The notes beneath the pieces were generated by a model that was not told the origin of the DNA, did not search any database, and saw nothing but the letters and a program-made list of their open reading frames with translations. This document shows positions 17,693-27,316 of a DNA stretch of 64,000 bases, one piece after another (the first letter of the stretch is position 1; every line of letters starts with the position of its first letter). This stretch comes from Streptomyces fumanus. GTDB lineage: Bacteria > Actinomycetota > Actinomycetes > Streptomycetales > Streptomycetaceae. Both the position numbers and the translations under genes were made by a program. The stretch covers positions 62,001-126,000 of the forward strand of contig NZ_BNBI01000003.1 of assembly GCF_014655295.1 (NCBI RefSeq), written 5' to 3'.

Positions 17693-18388
17693 ATGGCACC
17701 ATCGGAAAACCCGCGCTGGCAGTCGACCGAGCGAGAATGGGCCCAGCGGACCGAGACGGTAGGCGGACAGAAACTCATCGGTGCACAGGGAAAACAGGAT
17801 CAGGAGTCCGCCGACGCGGCACCGCGTATCCCTCGGTTCGTCTCCCGCAGAGAGTGGAAGGCCGAGGACCCCGCGCAGACGGACACCGTCAACTTCTGGC
17901 CCGAGTGGGGCGGCATCGCGATCCACTACGAGGGTCCCGGCAAGGAACTGAAACCGCAGCACACCCCCGACAACAAACCGCCCCATTTCGACGACTGCTA
18001 CTACCAGGTGCGGCGCATCCAGCACGAGCACATGCACCCGCTGCCGATCATCGGCGGCGAGAAGTACTGGGACATCGCCTACAACTACCTGGTCTGTCAC
18101 CACGGTTACACCTTCGTGGGGCGCGGTCTCGGCTTCCAGCCGGGTGCCAACGGCAGCCAGTACAACAACCAGCGCTACTACGCCATCTGCGGTTTGATCG
18201 GGGCCGACGACCCCGCGCCGCCGCAGGCGATGCTGGACGAGATCAAGGCCGTCGCCGACTGGGTACGGGCGTACGACCAGGCGGGTGCCAACATCAAGGG
18301 CCGCCATGTCAAGGGACACCGGGACCTCTTCGACACCAAGTGCCCCGGCCAGCTCTACCCGTACATCGGGAAAGGCACCTTCGACTGA
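17693..18388 (+). CDS. Leaderless peptidoglycan recognition protein / N-acetylmuramoyl-L-alanine amidase
   Basis: 231 residues. From about residue 45 it has PGRP/Amidase_2 features: RFVSRREW, WGGIAIHYEG (first zinc His), DIAYNYLVCHHGYTFVGRG, and KGHRDLFDTKCPG (second His and Cys ligand). It would cut the MurNAc-L-Ala bond. The central HHG replaces the more usual D-G of DIGYNFLV-D-G. The first 45 residues are hydrophilic and Gln/Glu-rich, with no signal peptide. The ATG at 17693 has a purine-rich RBS (GGGGACAGG). It is the third wall-directed enzyme in this window without a secretion signal. Transcribed alone. Confidence 0.85.
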   Translation: MAPSENPRWQSTEREWAQRTETVGGQKLIGAQGKQDQESADAAPRIPRFVSRREWKAEDPAQTDTVNFWPEWGGIAIHYEGPGKELKPQHTPDNKPPHFDDCYYQVRRIQHEHMHPLPIIGGEKYWDIAYNYLVCHHGYTFVGRGLGFQPGANGSQYNNQRYYAICGLIGADDPAPPQAMLDEIKAVADWVRAYDQAGANIKGRHVKGHRDLFDTKCPGQLYPYIGKGTFD

Positions 18389-18587
18389 CGCAGCGGGCCG
18401 GTGCTCCGGTCCGGCTCCGCGCCCCGTGGGAACGCGGCCCCGGTGCCGGCGGGAAGCCCGGCTGAGAGGCGAGTCAATCAGCCGGGGGACGACTTCAGGC
18501 CGAAGCCGTCGCCAGCGTCCGTGCAGGACGGCGCGTCGGTCGTACGTGCGGACCGGCGGTCGCAGGCCGGCGCGGCAAAGGGGGACC

Positions 18588-19712
18588 ATGGACGGCACTT
18601 CGACGACGAGCGGGGCCATCGCGCGGTACGGCCTGGACGGTGTACCGGACGCCAGGACGTCCGTGCACCCCTTCACCACCGCCGACGGCCTCGGCCTCCA
18701 GATGCTCCGTTTCCGCCGCGAGCCCGGCGCCGACGTGGTCCTGCTCGTGCACGGGCTGACCTCCTCCAGCGACATGTTCGTGATGCCGGAACACCGCAAC
18801 CTGGTGGGATACCTCCTGGACCACGGCTTCGGCGAGGTCTGGACGCTCGACTTCCGGATGAGCAACCGCTTCCCCTACAACACCGAGCCCCACCGGTACA
18901 CCCTCGACGACATCGCCCTGTACGACCATCCGGCCGCGCTGGCCGAACTGCGCCGCCATGTCGGTGACCGGCGCGTACACGTCGTCGCGCACTGCATGGG
19001 GGCGATGACGTTCGCGATGAGCCTGTTCGGCGGCGCGGTCACCGGCATCACCAGCATGACGGCGCTGAGCGTCGCCCTGGTGGCCAGGGTGCCGTCGTGG
19101 TCCCGGGCCAAACTGGAACTGGGTCCCGTGCTGGCCGGACGGCTCGGCGGGCTGCGCTACCTCGATCCGCGCGGCGCCCACGACACCCCGTTCACCCCGG
19201 GCTGGCTGCTGTCCCACCTGGTGTCACTGGCGCACCAGGAGTGCGACAACCCGGCCTGTCACATGGCGAGCTTCATGTGGGGCAGCGGCTGGCCGGCCCT
19301 GTACCTGCACGGCAACCTCGCGCCCGAGACCCACGAGCGCATCGCCGATCTGCTCGGGCCCAGCGGGCTGTCCTACTACCGGCACCTGCGCAAGGTGGTC
19401 CGGGCCGGTCACGCCGTGAAGTACGCCCCGGCCGATCCCCGGTACCGGGCCCTGCCGGACGACTACCTCGCGCACGCGGCCCGCAACCGGACACCCGTGC
19501 TGCTGATGACGGGCGACCGCAACCACGTGTTCGGCGACTCCAACGTCCGGTGCCACCGGCGACTGGCCGCACACGGCGCGGACCGGTACGAACTGTGCGT
19601 CGTCCCCGGCTACGGGCACCAGGACCTGGTCATCGGCAAGGACGCGGACCGGGACGTCTTCCCGCACCTGCTCGACTTCCTCGTGCGCCGGGCGGCCCGA
19701 CATGAGCACTGA
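18588..19712 (+). CDS. Alpha/beta hydrolase with Cys at the nucleophile position
   Basis: 374 residues from the ATG at 18588 (AGGGGG upstream). It is an alpha/beta-hydrolase fold: LLVHGLTSSSDMFV (oxyanion strand), VVAHCMGAMTF (nucleophile elbow), LLMTGDRNHVFGDS (acid) and VPGYGHQDLVIG (His). The elbow reads A-H-C136-M-G instead of G-x-S-x-G, so a Cys nucleophile or a non-hydrolytic role is possible. The gene overlaps the GMC oxidoreductase start by 11 bp, which forces co-translation. The arrangement hydrolase-GMC oxidase-SDR suggests sequential processing of a sterol-like alcohol or ester. No signal peptide. Confidence 0.82.
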   Translation: MDGTSTTSGAIARYGLDGVPDARTSVHPFTTADGLGLQMLRFRREPGADVVLLVHGLTSSSDMFVMPEHRNLVGYLLDHGFGEVWTLDFRMSNRFPYNTEPHRYTLDDIALYDHPAALAELRRHVGDRRVHVVAHCMGAMTFAMSLFGGAVTGITSMTALSVALVARVPSWSRAKLELGPVLAGRLGGLRYLDPRGAHDTPFTPGWLLSHLVSLAHQECDNPACHMASFMWGSGWPALYLHGNLAPETHERIADLLGPSGLSYYRHLRKVVRAGHAVKYAPADPRYRALPDDYLAHAARNRTPVLLMTGDRNHVFGDSNVRCHRRLAAHGADRYELCVVPGYGHQDLVIGKDADRDVFPHLLDFLVRRAARHEH

Positions 19713-22269
19713 CGGCAGGACATCCGGCGGCGCCACCGGGCCCGAGCACGTCGACACGGTGGTGATCGGCTCGGGCTTCGGCGGCTCCGTGAGCGCCTAC
19801 CGACTGGCCGCGGCCGGGCTCTCGGTCGTCGTCCTGGAACGCGGACGCGCCCACGCGCCCGGCCAGTTCCCCCGTACCCCCGAGGAGCTGGGCCGGGCGT
19901 TCTGGGCCCCGGCCGACGGTCTGCACGGCCTGTTCGACGTGCGCAGCTTCCGTGCCTTCGACTCGGTGGTGGCCGCCGGGCTGGGCGGCGGGTCCCTGAT
20001 CTACGCCAACGTGCTGCTACGCAAGGACGAGCACTGGTTCGCCGACGCACAGCCCCTGCCCGGCGGCGGACACGAGTCCTGGCCGCTGGGCCGCGCGGAC
20101 CTCGAACCCCACTACGACGCCGTCGAGAAGATGCTCGGCGCCACCCCCTACCCGCTGGACCGGACGCCGTACGACGACACGCCCAAGGCGCACGCCCTGC
20201 GGGCCGCCGCGGACCGGCTCGGGCTGGAGTTCCGGCTGCCCCCGCTGGCCGTCAGCTTCGCCCCGAGTCCGGCCGCCGACCCCGTACCCGGCCGGCCGCT
20301 CGACCCGCGGCCGTACGGGAACCTGCACGGCGCGGGGCGCCGGACCTGCCGTCTCACCGGCGCCTGCGACCTGGGCTGCAACGAGGGCGCGAAGAACACC
20401 CTCGACCACACCTACCTCTCCGCCGCCCGGCACCACGGAGCGGACCTGCGTACGGGCCACGAGGCGCTGCGCGTCCGGGCGCTGCCCGGCGGTGGCTACG
20501 CGGTGGACTACGTACGCCACGACACCACGGCGGGGCCGCGCGGGCGGGCGGCCGGGCCCACGCGCGCCACGCTCAGGTGCGACCGGCTGATCCTGGCGGC
20601 CGGCACCTACGGCACCACGTATCTGCTGCTGCGCTCGCGCACACACCTGCCCGCGCTCTGCCCCGCCCTGGGCACCCGGTTCTCCACCAACGGCGACCTC
20701 CTGGGCTTCGCGGTCAACGCCCGTGCGGACGGCCGCCCCCGCCCGCTGCTGCCCAGCCGGGGCCCCGTCATCACGGCCTCGCTGCGGCTGCCCGACGCGC
20801 TGGACGACGGCACGGGAGCCGCCTCGGGCGCGGCGTCCGAGCGCGGCGGATACATCGAGGACGGCGGCTATCCCGAGTTCGTGCAGTGGCTGGTGGAGAG
20901 CGCGCGGGTGCCGCAGGGGCTGTCGCGGGCCACGCGGTTCGCGCTGGGCCGGGTCCGTGCGCGGCTGACGGCCTCTCCGGACCCGGCGCTGTCCAAGGAG
21001 CTGTCCGACCTCCTGGGCCGGGGCCTGCTCTCCAGCACCTCCCTGCCGCTGCTCGGCATGGGGCGCGACATCCCGGACGGCGTGATGACACTGCGCGACG
21101 GACGGCTCGACGTGGCCTGGACCATGGACGCCTCGGCCGCGTACTTCCGGCGTCTGCGCGCCCATATGCGGGACACGGCACGGGCCATGGGCGCCGCCTA
21201 TGCCGACAACCCCCTGTGGTACACCCGCAGGGTCGTCGCGGCTCATCCGGTGGGCGGCGCCCCCATGAGCCGCCACCCGGACGCCGGGGTGTGCGACCCG
21301 TTCGGCGAGGTGCACGGCCATCCCGGCCTGTACATCGCGGACGGCTCGGCCCTGCCCGGCCCGGTGGGCACCAACCCGTCGCTCACCATCGCGGCGCTGG
21401 CCGACCGCATGAGCGAGCGCCTGCTGGAGACCCGTACGGTCCGCAGGGCATCCCGGCCGGTGCCGGCGCGCCCGGCCGGAAACGACGAGCACCCACCGGC
21501 CGTCGGCGGCGTTGACGAGCCCTCACCGGCCGTCGGCGGGAACGGCGAGCACCCACCGGCCGTCGGCGGGAACGGCGAGCACCCACCGGCCGTCGGCGGG
21601 AACGGCAAACACCCACCGGCCGCCGACAGCAATGACGTACCCCTACCGGCCGTCGCACGCCGGTACACCCCGGCCACCTCGCTGGTCTTCACCGAGTCGA
21701 TGAGCGGCCACTACACGCCCCTGGCCGAGCACCCCTGCGCCCCACCGGCCACCGGGCATGCGCCGTCGTCCCTGCGCTGCTCCGCACGGCTGACGGTGAC
21801 GGTGGACGACGTACCGGCGTTCCTGGCGGACCCGGATCACGAGGCGCGGGTGGACGGCTGGCTCGACCTGCCGGGGCACGGCGGCCGCCGCCCGCTGCTC
21901 GACGGGCGGCTGGCCCTCTTCCCGGCGGACGACCTGGGCACCGGGACCGGCCGCACCATGGAGTACCGGCTGAGCCTGACCGACGGTGTGGGGCGCGGCC
22001 TGCTCTTCGCGGGCCGCAAGCAGCTCACCGAGGGTGCCCCGGCCGGGCTGTGGCGGGAGACGACGACGCTGCCCTTCCGGCTGAGCACACGGGACGGCGC
22101 GAACGGCACGGCCGCCACCGGTACCCTGCGGCTGGGTCCGCTGGACTTCGCCCGGCAGCTCGCGAGCTTCCGGGTGTCCGGGTTGGGCGCCCCGGCGGCG
22201 GTGGGCGGGTTCGGCCGGTTCTTCCTGCGCGGACTGCGGCACATCTACCTCCGAGGGAGCCCCGCATGA
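19702..22269 (+). CDS. Cholesterol-oxidase-like GMC oxidoreductase with repeat linker and extra C-terminal domain
   Basis: 855 residues, much longer than typical GMC oxidases (about 500-580). An FAD-binding GSGFGGS motif lies at residues 23-29. VVAAGLGGGSLIYANV, RTCRLTGACDLGCNEGAKNTLDHTYL (in part) and AAHPVGGAPMS with GTNPSLTIAA near 515-555 carry the catalytic His/Asn region. Residues about 594-653 are six 10-residue repeats (NGEHPPAVGG type). A 200-residue beta-rich domain (YTPATSLVFTESMSGHYTP to the end) follows, as in actinobacterial cholesterol-oxidase-like fusions. No Tat or Sec signal. It probably oxidises a 3-hydroxysteroid or long-chain alcohol. It is coupled to the hydrolase upstream and the SDR downstream (ATGA overlap). 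Confidence 0.85.
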   Translation: MSTDGRTSGGATGPEHVDTVVIGSGFGGSVSAYRLAAAGLSVVVLERGRAHAPGQFPRTPEELGRAFWAPADGLHGLFDVRSFRAFDSVVAAGLGGGSLIYANVLLRKDEHWFADAQPLPGGGHESWPLGRADLEPHYDAVEKMLGATPYPLDRTPYDDTPKAHALRAAADRLGLEFRLPPLAVSFAPSPAADPVPGRPLDPRPYGNLHGAGRRTCRLTGACDLGCNEGAKNTLDHTYLSAARHHGADLRTGHEALRVRALPGGGYAVDYVRHDTTAGPRGRAAGPTRATLRCDRLILAAGTYGTTYLLLRSRTHLPALCPALGTRFSTNGDLLGFAVNARADGRPRPLLPSRGPVITASLRLPDALDDGTGAASGAASERGGYIEDGGYPEFVQWLVESARVPQGLSRATRFALGRVRARLTASPDPALSKELSDLLGRGLLSSTSLPLLGMGRDIPDGVMTLRDGRLDVAWTMDASAAYFRRLRAHMRDTARAMGAAYADNPLWYTRRVVAAHPVGGAPMSRHPDAGVCDPFGEVHGHPGLYIADGSALPGPVGTNPSLTIAALADRMSERLLETRTVRRASRPVPARPAGNDEHPPAVGGVDEPSPAVGGNGEHPPAVGGNGEHPPAVGGNGKHPPAADSNDVPLPAVARRYTPATSLVFTESMSGHYTPLAEHPCAPPATGHAPSSLRCSARLTVTVDDVPAFLADPDHEARVDGWLDLPGHGGRRPLLDGRLALFPADDLGTGTGRTMEYRLSLTDGVGRGLLFAGRKQLTEGAPAGLWRETTTLPFRLSTRDGANGTAATGTLRLGPLDFARQLASFRVSGLGAPAAVGGFGRFFLRGLRHIYLRGSPA
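21481..21660. repeat. Six tandem 30-bp repeats inside the GMC oxidase gene
   Basis: Units begin at 21481, 21511, 21541, 21571, 21601 and 21631. Units 3 and 4 are identical; the outer ones are degenerate. Each encodes 10 residues of NGEHPPAVGG type and together they form a flexible linker between flavin domain and C-terminal domain. In-frame length variation between strains would be expected. Confidence 0.9.
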
Positions 22270-23147
22270 CACACCGTCCCGACGGCAGTCCCGAGACCCC
22301 CGCCCCGGACCCGGCACCCAGGACCGTCGTCATCACCGGCGCCAGCGACGGCATCGGCGCCGAGGCCGCACGCCAACTGCACCACCGCGGTCACCGCGTC
22401 GTCGTGGTCGGCCGCTGTCCGCGCAAGACCCACGCCGTCGCCGACGAGCTGGGCGCCGACCGTCATGTCGCCGACTTCGCCCGCCTCGACGACGTCCGGC
22501 GGCTCGCCGCCGAGCTGCGCGCGGCGTACCCCCGCATCGACGTCCTGGCGAACAACGCGGGCGGCATCTTCGGCGACCGCACCCCGACCGCCGACGGCTT
22601 CGACCTCGTCTTCCAGGTCAACCATCTCGCGCCCTTCCTCCTCACCCGCCTGCTCCTGGACCGCCTCCTCGCCTGCCGGGCGTCGGTGATCCAGACGTCC
22701 AGTGCCGCGGCACGCCTGTTCGGCGAGGTCGTCCCCGAGGACCTCGGCCGCGTCACGCACCACTCCCCGCAGCGCGCCTACGGCACCGCCAAGCTGGAGA
22801 ACATCCTCTTCACCCAGGAACTGCACCGCCGCTACCACGACCGGGGACTGTCCTCCGCCGCCTTCCACCCGGGCGTCGTCTCCTCCCACTTCGCCTCGGC
22901 CCCGGGCACCTTCCTGCGGCACGTGTACGGCAACCCCGTCGCCCGCCGGCTGATGACCACACCGCGGCGGGCCGCGCGCCACCTCGTCTGGCTCGCCACC
23001 ACCCGCCCCGGCGTGGACTGGACCTCGGGCACCTACTACGAGCGGCGCAGGCCCGCCAGGCACCCCCACCCCCAGACCCGCGACCCGCGTATCGCCCGCC
23101 ACCTGTGGGACACGAGCGAGCGCCTCCTCGCCCTCGGCCACAACTGA
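22266..23147 (+). CDS. Short-chain dehydrogenase/reductase
   Basis: 293 residues. Rossmann motif TGASDGIG (residues about 24-31), NNAGG (about 96-100), the catalytic Ser in QTSSAAA and a catalytic Y-x-x-x-K in AYGTAKLEN. These are classical/extended SDR features as in retinol-dehydrogenase-like enzymes. A late FHPGVVSSHFA is also typical. The start ATG overlaps the GMC oxidase stop (ATGA). It is the third gene of the operon and probably acts on the carbonyl or alcohol made by the oxidase (inference). The Arg-rich tail lacks membrane segments. Confidence 0.88.
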   Translation: MTHRPDGSPETPAPDPAPRTVVITGASDGIGAEAARQLHHRGHRVVVVGRCPRKTHAVADELGADRHVADFARLDDVRRLAAELRAAYPRIDVLANNAGGIFGDRTPTADGFDLVFQVNHLAPFLLTRLLLDRLLACRASVIQTSSAAARLFGEVVPEDLGRVTHHSPQRAYGTAKLENILFTQELHRRYHDRGLSSAAFHPGVVSSHFASAPGTFLRHVYGNPVARRLMTTPRRAARHLVWLATTRPGVDWTSGTYYERRRPARHPHPQTRDPRIARHLWDTSERLLALGHN

Positions 23148-23655
23148 TACGGCCGACCCGAAAGCGCCTCCCGACCCATCGGGCAGCACACGTGTGCGCG
23201 CTCGCCCACCCCCACCAGGACGGCACCCGCACCCCTGCCGCCCACCCGCGCGAAGCGAACGCGCCATCGCCACCCCGCACACCGCAATCACCCCGCAGCG
23301 GGGGCACCGCCGGACCTTCGCACGTGGTCGCGGCGCGTCAGGTCGGCCCACCGGCCGGCGTCTCCGCCGTCGCGGCTCGCCTCCGCGGACCCAGGCCCGG
23401 AAAGATCGTATACGGCATATGCCATGCACCGGCCTATCTCTCCCCTGACCAGTGACGGAGCGTGCCGATTGTTGTGGTGAGGTTTCCAGCACGTCAGGGG
23501 CCGCAAAACCCGGAGAAAAATAAGTTCTAGACACAACAAACTGGCCAAAAACAGATCCACATCGGGCGACCGGAAGGGGGAGTCTGGCTTCCGCTCGTCA
23601 GCGGGTGAGTGCGCTGAGTGAGCGTGGTGAGCACTGTCCGCGAGGGGAGTCAGAC
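23148..23655. other. 508-bp region upstream of narG, presumed promoter
   Basis: No gene is supported. The right half is unusually AT-rich around 23515-23570, and there is a perfect palindrome GGCATATGCC at 23414-23423 next to GTATAC at 23408-23413. This is the likely control region of the nitrate reductase operon. I could not match it to a known Rex, NsrR or DevR-type site. Confidence 0.4.
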
Positions 23656-26600
23656 GTGGGACGTGGCAAGGCCGAAGCCGAGCGGATCGCGGCGGATGCG
23701 GCGGAACGGCTCTTCGCGGTGGGGCAGTCACTGCGGCGGGCACCGGTCACGCCGGAGCGGCGGGCGGTGTTCGAGCTGGAGCAGCAGGTCAACGACGCGC
23801 CGTACCGGGAGCGCTGGGCGCACGACAAGGTGGTGCGCTCCACCCACGGGGTGAACTGCACCGGCTCCTGCTCGTGGCAGGTGTACGTCAAGGACGGCCT
23901 GATCACCTGGGAGACACAGGCGACCGACTACCCCTCGGCCGGTGCGGACCGGCCCGACTACGAGCCGCGGGGCTGCCCGCGGGGGGCGGCGTTCTCCTGG
24001 TACACCTACTCCCCCACGCGGGTGAAGTACCCCCATGCGCGCGGCGTGCTGCTGGAGCTGTTCCGGGACGCCAAGCGCCGCCACGGCGGGGACCCGGTCG
24101 CCGCCTGGGCCGAGGTGACGGGCGATCCGGAGCAGCGGCGCCGCTACCAGTCGGCGCGCGGCAAGGGCGGCCTGGTGCGCATCGGCTGGGAGGAGGCGCT
24201 GGAGATCGCCGCCGCCGCGCATGTGCACACGCTGAAGGAGTACGGGCCCGACCGCATCGCCGGCTTCTCCCCGATCCCGGCGATGTCGATGGCCTCGCAC
24301 GCGGTCGGCGCCCGCTTCCACGCGCTGATCGGCGCCCCGATGCTGTCGTTCTACGACTGGTACGCGGATCTGCCGATCGCCTCACCCCAGGTCTTCGGGG
24401 ACCAGACCGACGTGCCGGAGTCGGGTGACTGGTGGGACGCGGCCTACCTGATGCTGTGGGGCTCCAACGTGCCGGTGACCCGCACCCCGGACGCGCACTG
24501 GATGGCCGAGGCCCGCTACCGGGGCCAGAAGGTGGTGGTGGTCTCCCCGGACTACGCGGACGCCACCAAGTTCGCCGACGAGTGGCTGCACCCGCACCCG
24601 GGCACCGACGCCGCCCTGGCCATGGCCATGGGGCACGTGATCCTCAAGGAGTGTTTCGTCGACCGGCAGGTGCCGTACTTCACCGACTACGTCAAGCGGT
24701 TCACCGACCTGCCCTTCCTCGTCGCCCTGGACGAGCGCGCGGCGGACGGCTGTACGCCCGGGGCGTTCGTCACCGCCGTGGACCTCGGTCTGGCCCAGGA
24801 CGCGGCAGGTGAGGCCCGGCGCTGGATGCCGGTCCTGTTCGACCGGGTGACGGGCGGCCCGGCGGTGCCCAACGGCACCCTGGGCGACCGCTGGGGCAAG
24901 GCGAGCGAAGGCCGCTGGAACCTGGATCTCGGTGACCTCGAACCGCTGCTGAGCCTGTACGGCCGGCCGGAGGCCGTGACGGCGCCGGTGCTGCTGCCCC
25001 GCTTCGACGGGTCCGCCGCGGCACTGCGCCGCTCGGTGCCGGCGCTGCGCGTCGGCGGGCGCCTGGTGACCACCGTCTTCGACCTGCTGCTCGCCCAGTA
25101 CGGGGTGGGGCGCGAGGGCCTGGACGGACAGTGGCCGGCCTCGTACGAGGACGCCACGGTACCGTGCACCCCGGCGTGGCAGGAGGAGGTCACGTCGGTG
25201 TCCGCGACGGCGGCGGTGCGCGCGGCGCGGGAGTTCGCCCGGACCGCGGAGCGGACCCGGGGCCGCTGCATGATCGTGATGGGGGCGGGCACCAACCACT
25301 GGTTCCACTCCGACACCATCTACCGCTCGTTCCTGTCGCTGCTGCTGCTCACCGGCTGCCAGGGCGTCAACGGCGGCGGCTGGGCGCACTACGTGGGCCA
25401 GGAGAAGGTCCGGCCCTTCGCGGGCTGGCAGCAGATGGCGACGGCGTCGGACTGGGTGCGCCCCTCGCGGCAGATGGCGGGGACACCGTACTGGTACCTC
25501 CACACCGACCAGTGGCGCTACGAGAAGCACACCGCCGACGTGCTGACCTCGCCCACCGCGTCCGGCGCCCTCGCCGGGCTGCACACCGCGGACCTGATCG
25601 CGCACTCCGTCCGCAAGGGTTGGATGCCCTCCGCCCCCACCTTCTCCGCCAACCCGCTGGAGCTGGGGCGGCGCCTGCACGAGAGCGGCGCGGATCCCGC
25701 GGCCTGGCTGGCCGCCGAACGCGACGCCGGACGGCTCGCCTACGCCTGCGAGAACCCGGACGACCCGGCCAACTGGCCCAGGGTGCTCACCGTGTGGCGG
25801 GCCAACCTGATCGGGTCCTCCGCCAAGGGCAACGAGTTCTTCCTGCGGCACCTCCTGGGCGCCTCCGACAACGCCAGTGCCCAGGAGGCACCGCCCGCGA
25901 GCAGGCCCCGCGACGTCACCTGGCGGGAGGACGGGCCGCGCGGCAAGCTCGACCTGCTGCTGGCGCTGGACTTCCGCATGACCTCCACGACCCTCTTCGC
26001 CGATCTGGTCCTGCCGGCCGCGACCTGGTACGAGAAGCACGACCTGTCCAGCACGGACATGCACCCTTACGTCCACGCCTTCTCCCCGGCCATCGACCCG
26101 CCGTGGCAGGCCCGTACCGACTTCGAGATCTTCCACGGGCTCGCCACCGAGGTCGCCCGGCTGGCGAAGGGCCGCCTCGACGTGGCCCACGACCTCGTCG
26201 CCACCCCCTTGCAGCACGACACCCCGGGCGAGGCGCCGCCGGACGCGGCCACCGGGCCCCAGTTCACCGTCGTCGAACGGGACTACACCGCCATCGGCGA
26301 GAAGATGGCGGCGCTCGGACCGCTCGTCGATGAACTGGGCATCACCGTCAAGGGCGTGACCGTGCACCCCCGGCCGGAGGTCGCCCGGCTGGCCGCGCGC
26401 TGCGGGACCGCCGCCCGCGAGCCGGTGCGCGGGCGGCCCCTGCTCGACACCGACGTCAAGCTCTGCGAGGCGATCCTCGCCCTGTCGGGCACCACCAACG
26501 GCCGCCTGGCCGCCGAGGGCTTCGAGCGGCTCGCCGAACGCTGCGGCGCCGACAGCGGGTTCACGGAACTGGGCGCCTCGGTGGCCGATCGGCGGGTGGA

Positions 26601-27315
26601 GTTCTCCGACACCCAGGCCCGGCCCGTCCAGGTCGGCGCGAGCTTCGAGTGGTCGGGCAAGGAGAGCCCGGACCGCCGGTACGCGCCCTTCACCATCAAC
26701 ACCGAGCACGCCAAGCCCTGGCACACCCTCACCGGCCGCCAGCACTTCTACCTCGACCACCAGTGGATCGCCGAGTACGGGGAGCAACTGCCCGTCTACC
26801 GGCCCCCGCTGGGACTCGACGTCCTGGGTGAGACGGCCCGCGGCGAGGACGGCGGCCGGTCGGTGACGGTGCGCTACCTGACCCCGCACTCCAAGTGGTC
26901 GATCCACTCCGAGTACCAGGAGAACCTGCTGATGCAGACCCTGGCCCGGGGCGGCCCGGTCATCTGGATCAGCGTGGCCGACGCCGAGTCGATCGGCGTC
27001 GCGGACAACGACTGGATCGAAGCGGTGAACCCCAACGGAGTCGTCGTCGCCCGCGCGATCGTCTCGCACCGGATGCCCCCCGGCACCGTGTTCATGTACC
27101 ACGTCCAGGAACGCCTGGTGAACGTACCCAAGTCCGAGACCACCGGCCGGCGCGGCGGCGTCCACAACGCCCTCACCCGGCTGCTGATCAAACCGACCCA
27201 CCTGATCGGCGGCCACGCCCAGCTCTCCTTCGCCCCCAACTACTACGGACCCACCGGCAACCAGCGCGACGCGGTCACCGTGATCCGGCGCCGCGCCCAG
27301 AATGTGGAGTACTGA
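23656..27315 (+). CDS. narG: Respiratory nitrate reductase alpha subunit (NarG)
   Basis: About 1219 residues, the family length. It reduces nitrate to nitrite at Mo-bis-MGD on the cytoplasmic face. The FS0 cluster ligands are visible: His64, Cys68 and Cys72 (THGVNCTGSCSW) and Cys107 (EPRGCPRG). The Mo ligand Asp lies in FGDQTDVPESGDWW. The typical GGGWAHYVGQEKVRP and ALDFRMTSTTLFADLVLPAATWYEK are present. The GTG at 23656 is chosen as start because GAGGGGAG lies 5-6 nt upstream; the frame is open to 23605. NarH begins 1 nt after its stop. A complete NarGHJI set follows, for anaerobic or microaerobic respiration. Confidence 0.97.
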   Translation: MGRGKAEAERIAADAAERLFAVGQSLRRAPVTPERRAVFELEQQVNDAPYRERWAHDKVVRSTHGVNCTGSCSWQVYVKDGLITWETQATDYPSAGADRPDYEPRGCPRGAAFSWYTYSPTRVKYPHARGVLLELFRDAKRRHGGDPVAAWAEVTGDPEQRRRYQSARGKGGLVRIGWEEALEIAAAAHVHTLKEYGPDRIAGFSPIPAMSMASHAVGARFHALIGAPMLSFYDWYADLPIASPQVFGDQTDVPESGDWWDAAYLMLWGSNVPVTRTPDAHWMAEARYRGQKVVVVSPDYADATKFADEWLHPHPGTDAALAMAMGHVILKECFVDRQVPYFTDYVKRFTDLPFLVALDERAADGCTPGAFVTAVDLGLAQDAAGEARRWMPVLFDRVTGGPAVPNGTLGDRWGKASEGRWNLDLGDLEPLLSLYGRPEAVTAPVLLPRFDGSAAALRRSVPALRVGGRLVTTVFDLLLAQYGVGREGLDGQWPASYEDATVPCTPAWQEEVTSVSATAAVRAAREFARTAERTRGRCMIVMGAGTNHWFHSDTIYRSFLSLLLLTGCQGVNGGGWAHYVGQEKVRPFAGWQQMATASDWVRPSRQMAGTPYWYLHTDQWRYEKHTADVLTSPTASGALAGLHTADLIAHSVRKGWMPSAPTFSANPLELGRRLHESGADPAAWLAAERDAGRLAYACENPDDPANWPRVLTVWRANLIGSSAKGNEFFLRHLLGASDNASAQEAPPASRPRDVTWREDGPRGKLDLLLALDFRMTSTTLFADLVLPAATWYEKHDLSSTDMHPYVHAFSPAIDPPWQARTDFEIFHGLATEVARLAKGRLDVAHDLVATPLQHDTPGEAPPDAATGPQFTVVERDYTAIGEKMAALGPLVDELGITVKGVTVHPRPEVARLAARCGTAAREPVRGRPLLDTDVKLCEAILALSGTTNGRLAAEGFERLAERCGADSGFTELGASVADRRVEFSDTQARPVQVGASFEWSGKESPDRRYAPFTINTEHAKPWHTLTGRQHFYLDHQWIAEYGEQLPVYRPPLGLDVLGETARGEDGGRSVTVRYLTPHSKWSIHSEYQENLLMQTLARGGPVIWISVADAESIGVADNDWIEAVNPNGVVVARAIVSHRMPPGTVFMYHVQERLVNVPKSETTGRRGGVHNALTRLLIKPTHLIGGHAQLSFAPNYYGPTGNQRDAVTVIRRRAQNVEY

Positions 27316-27316
27316 C

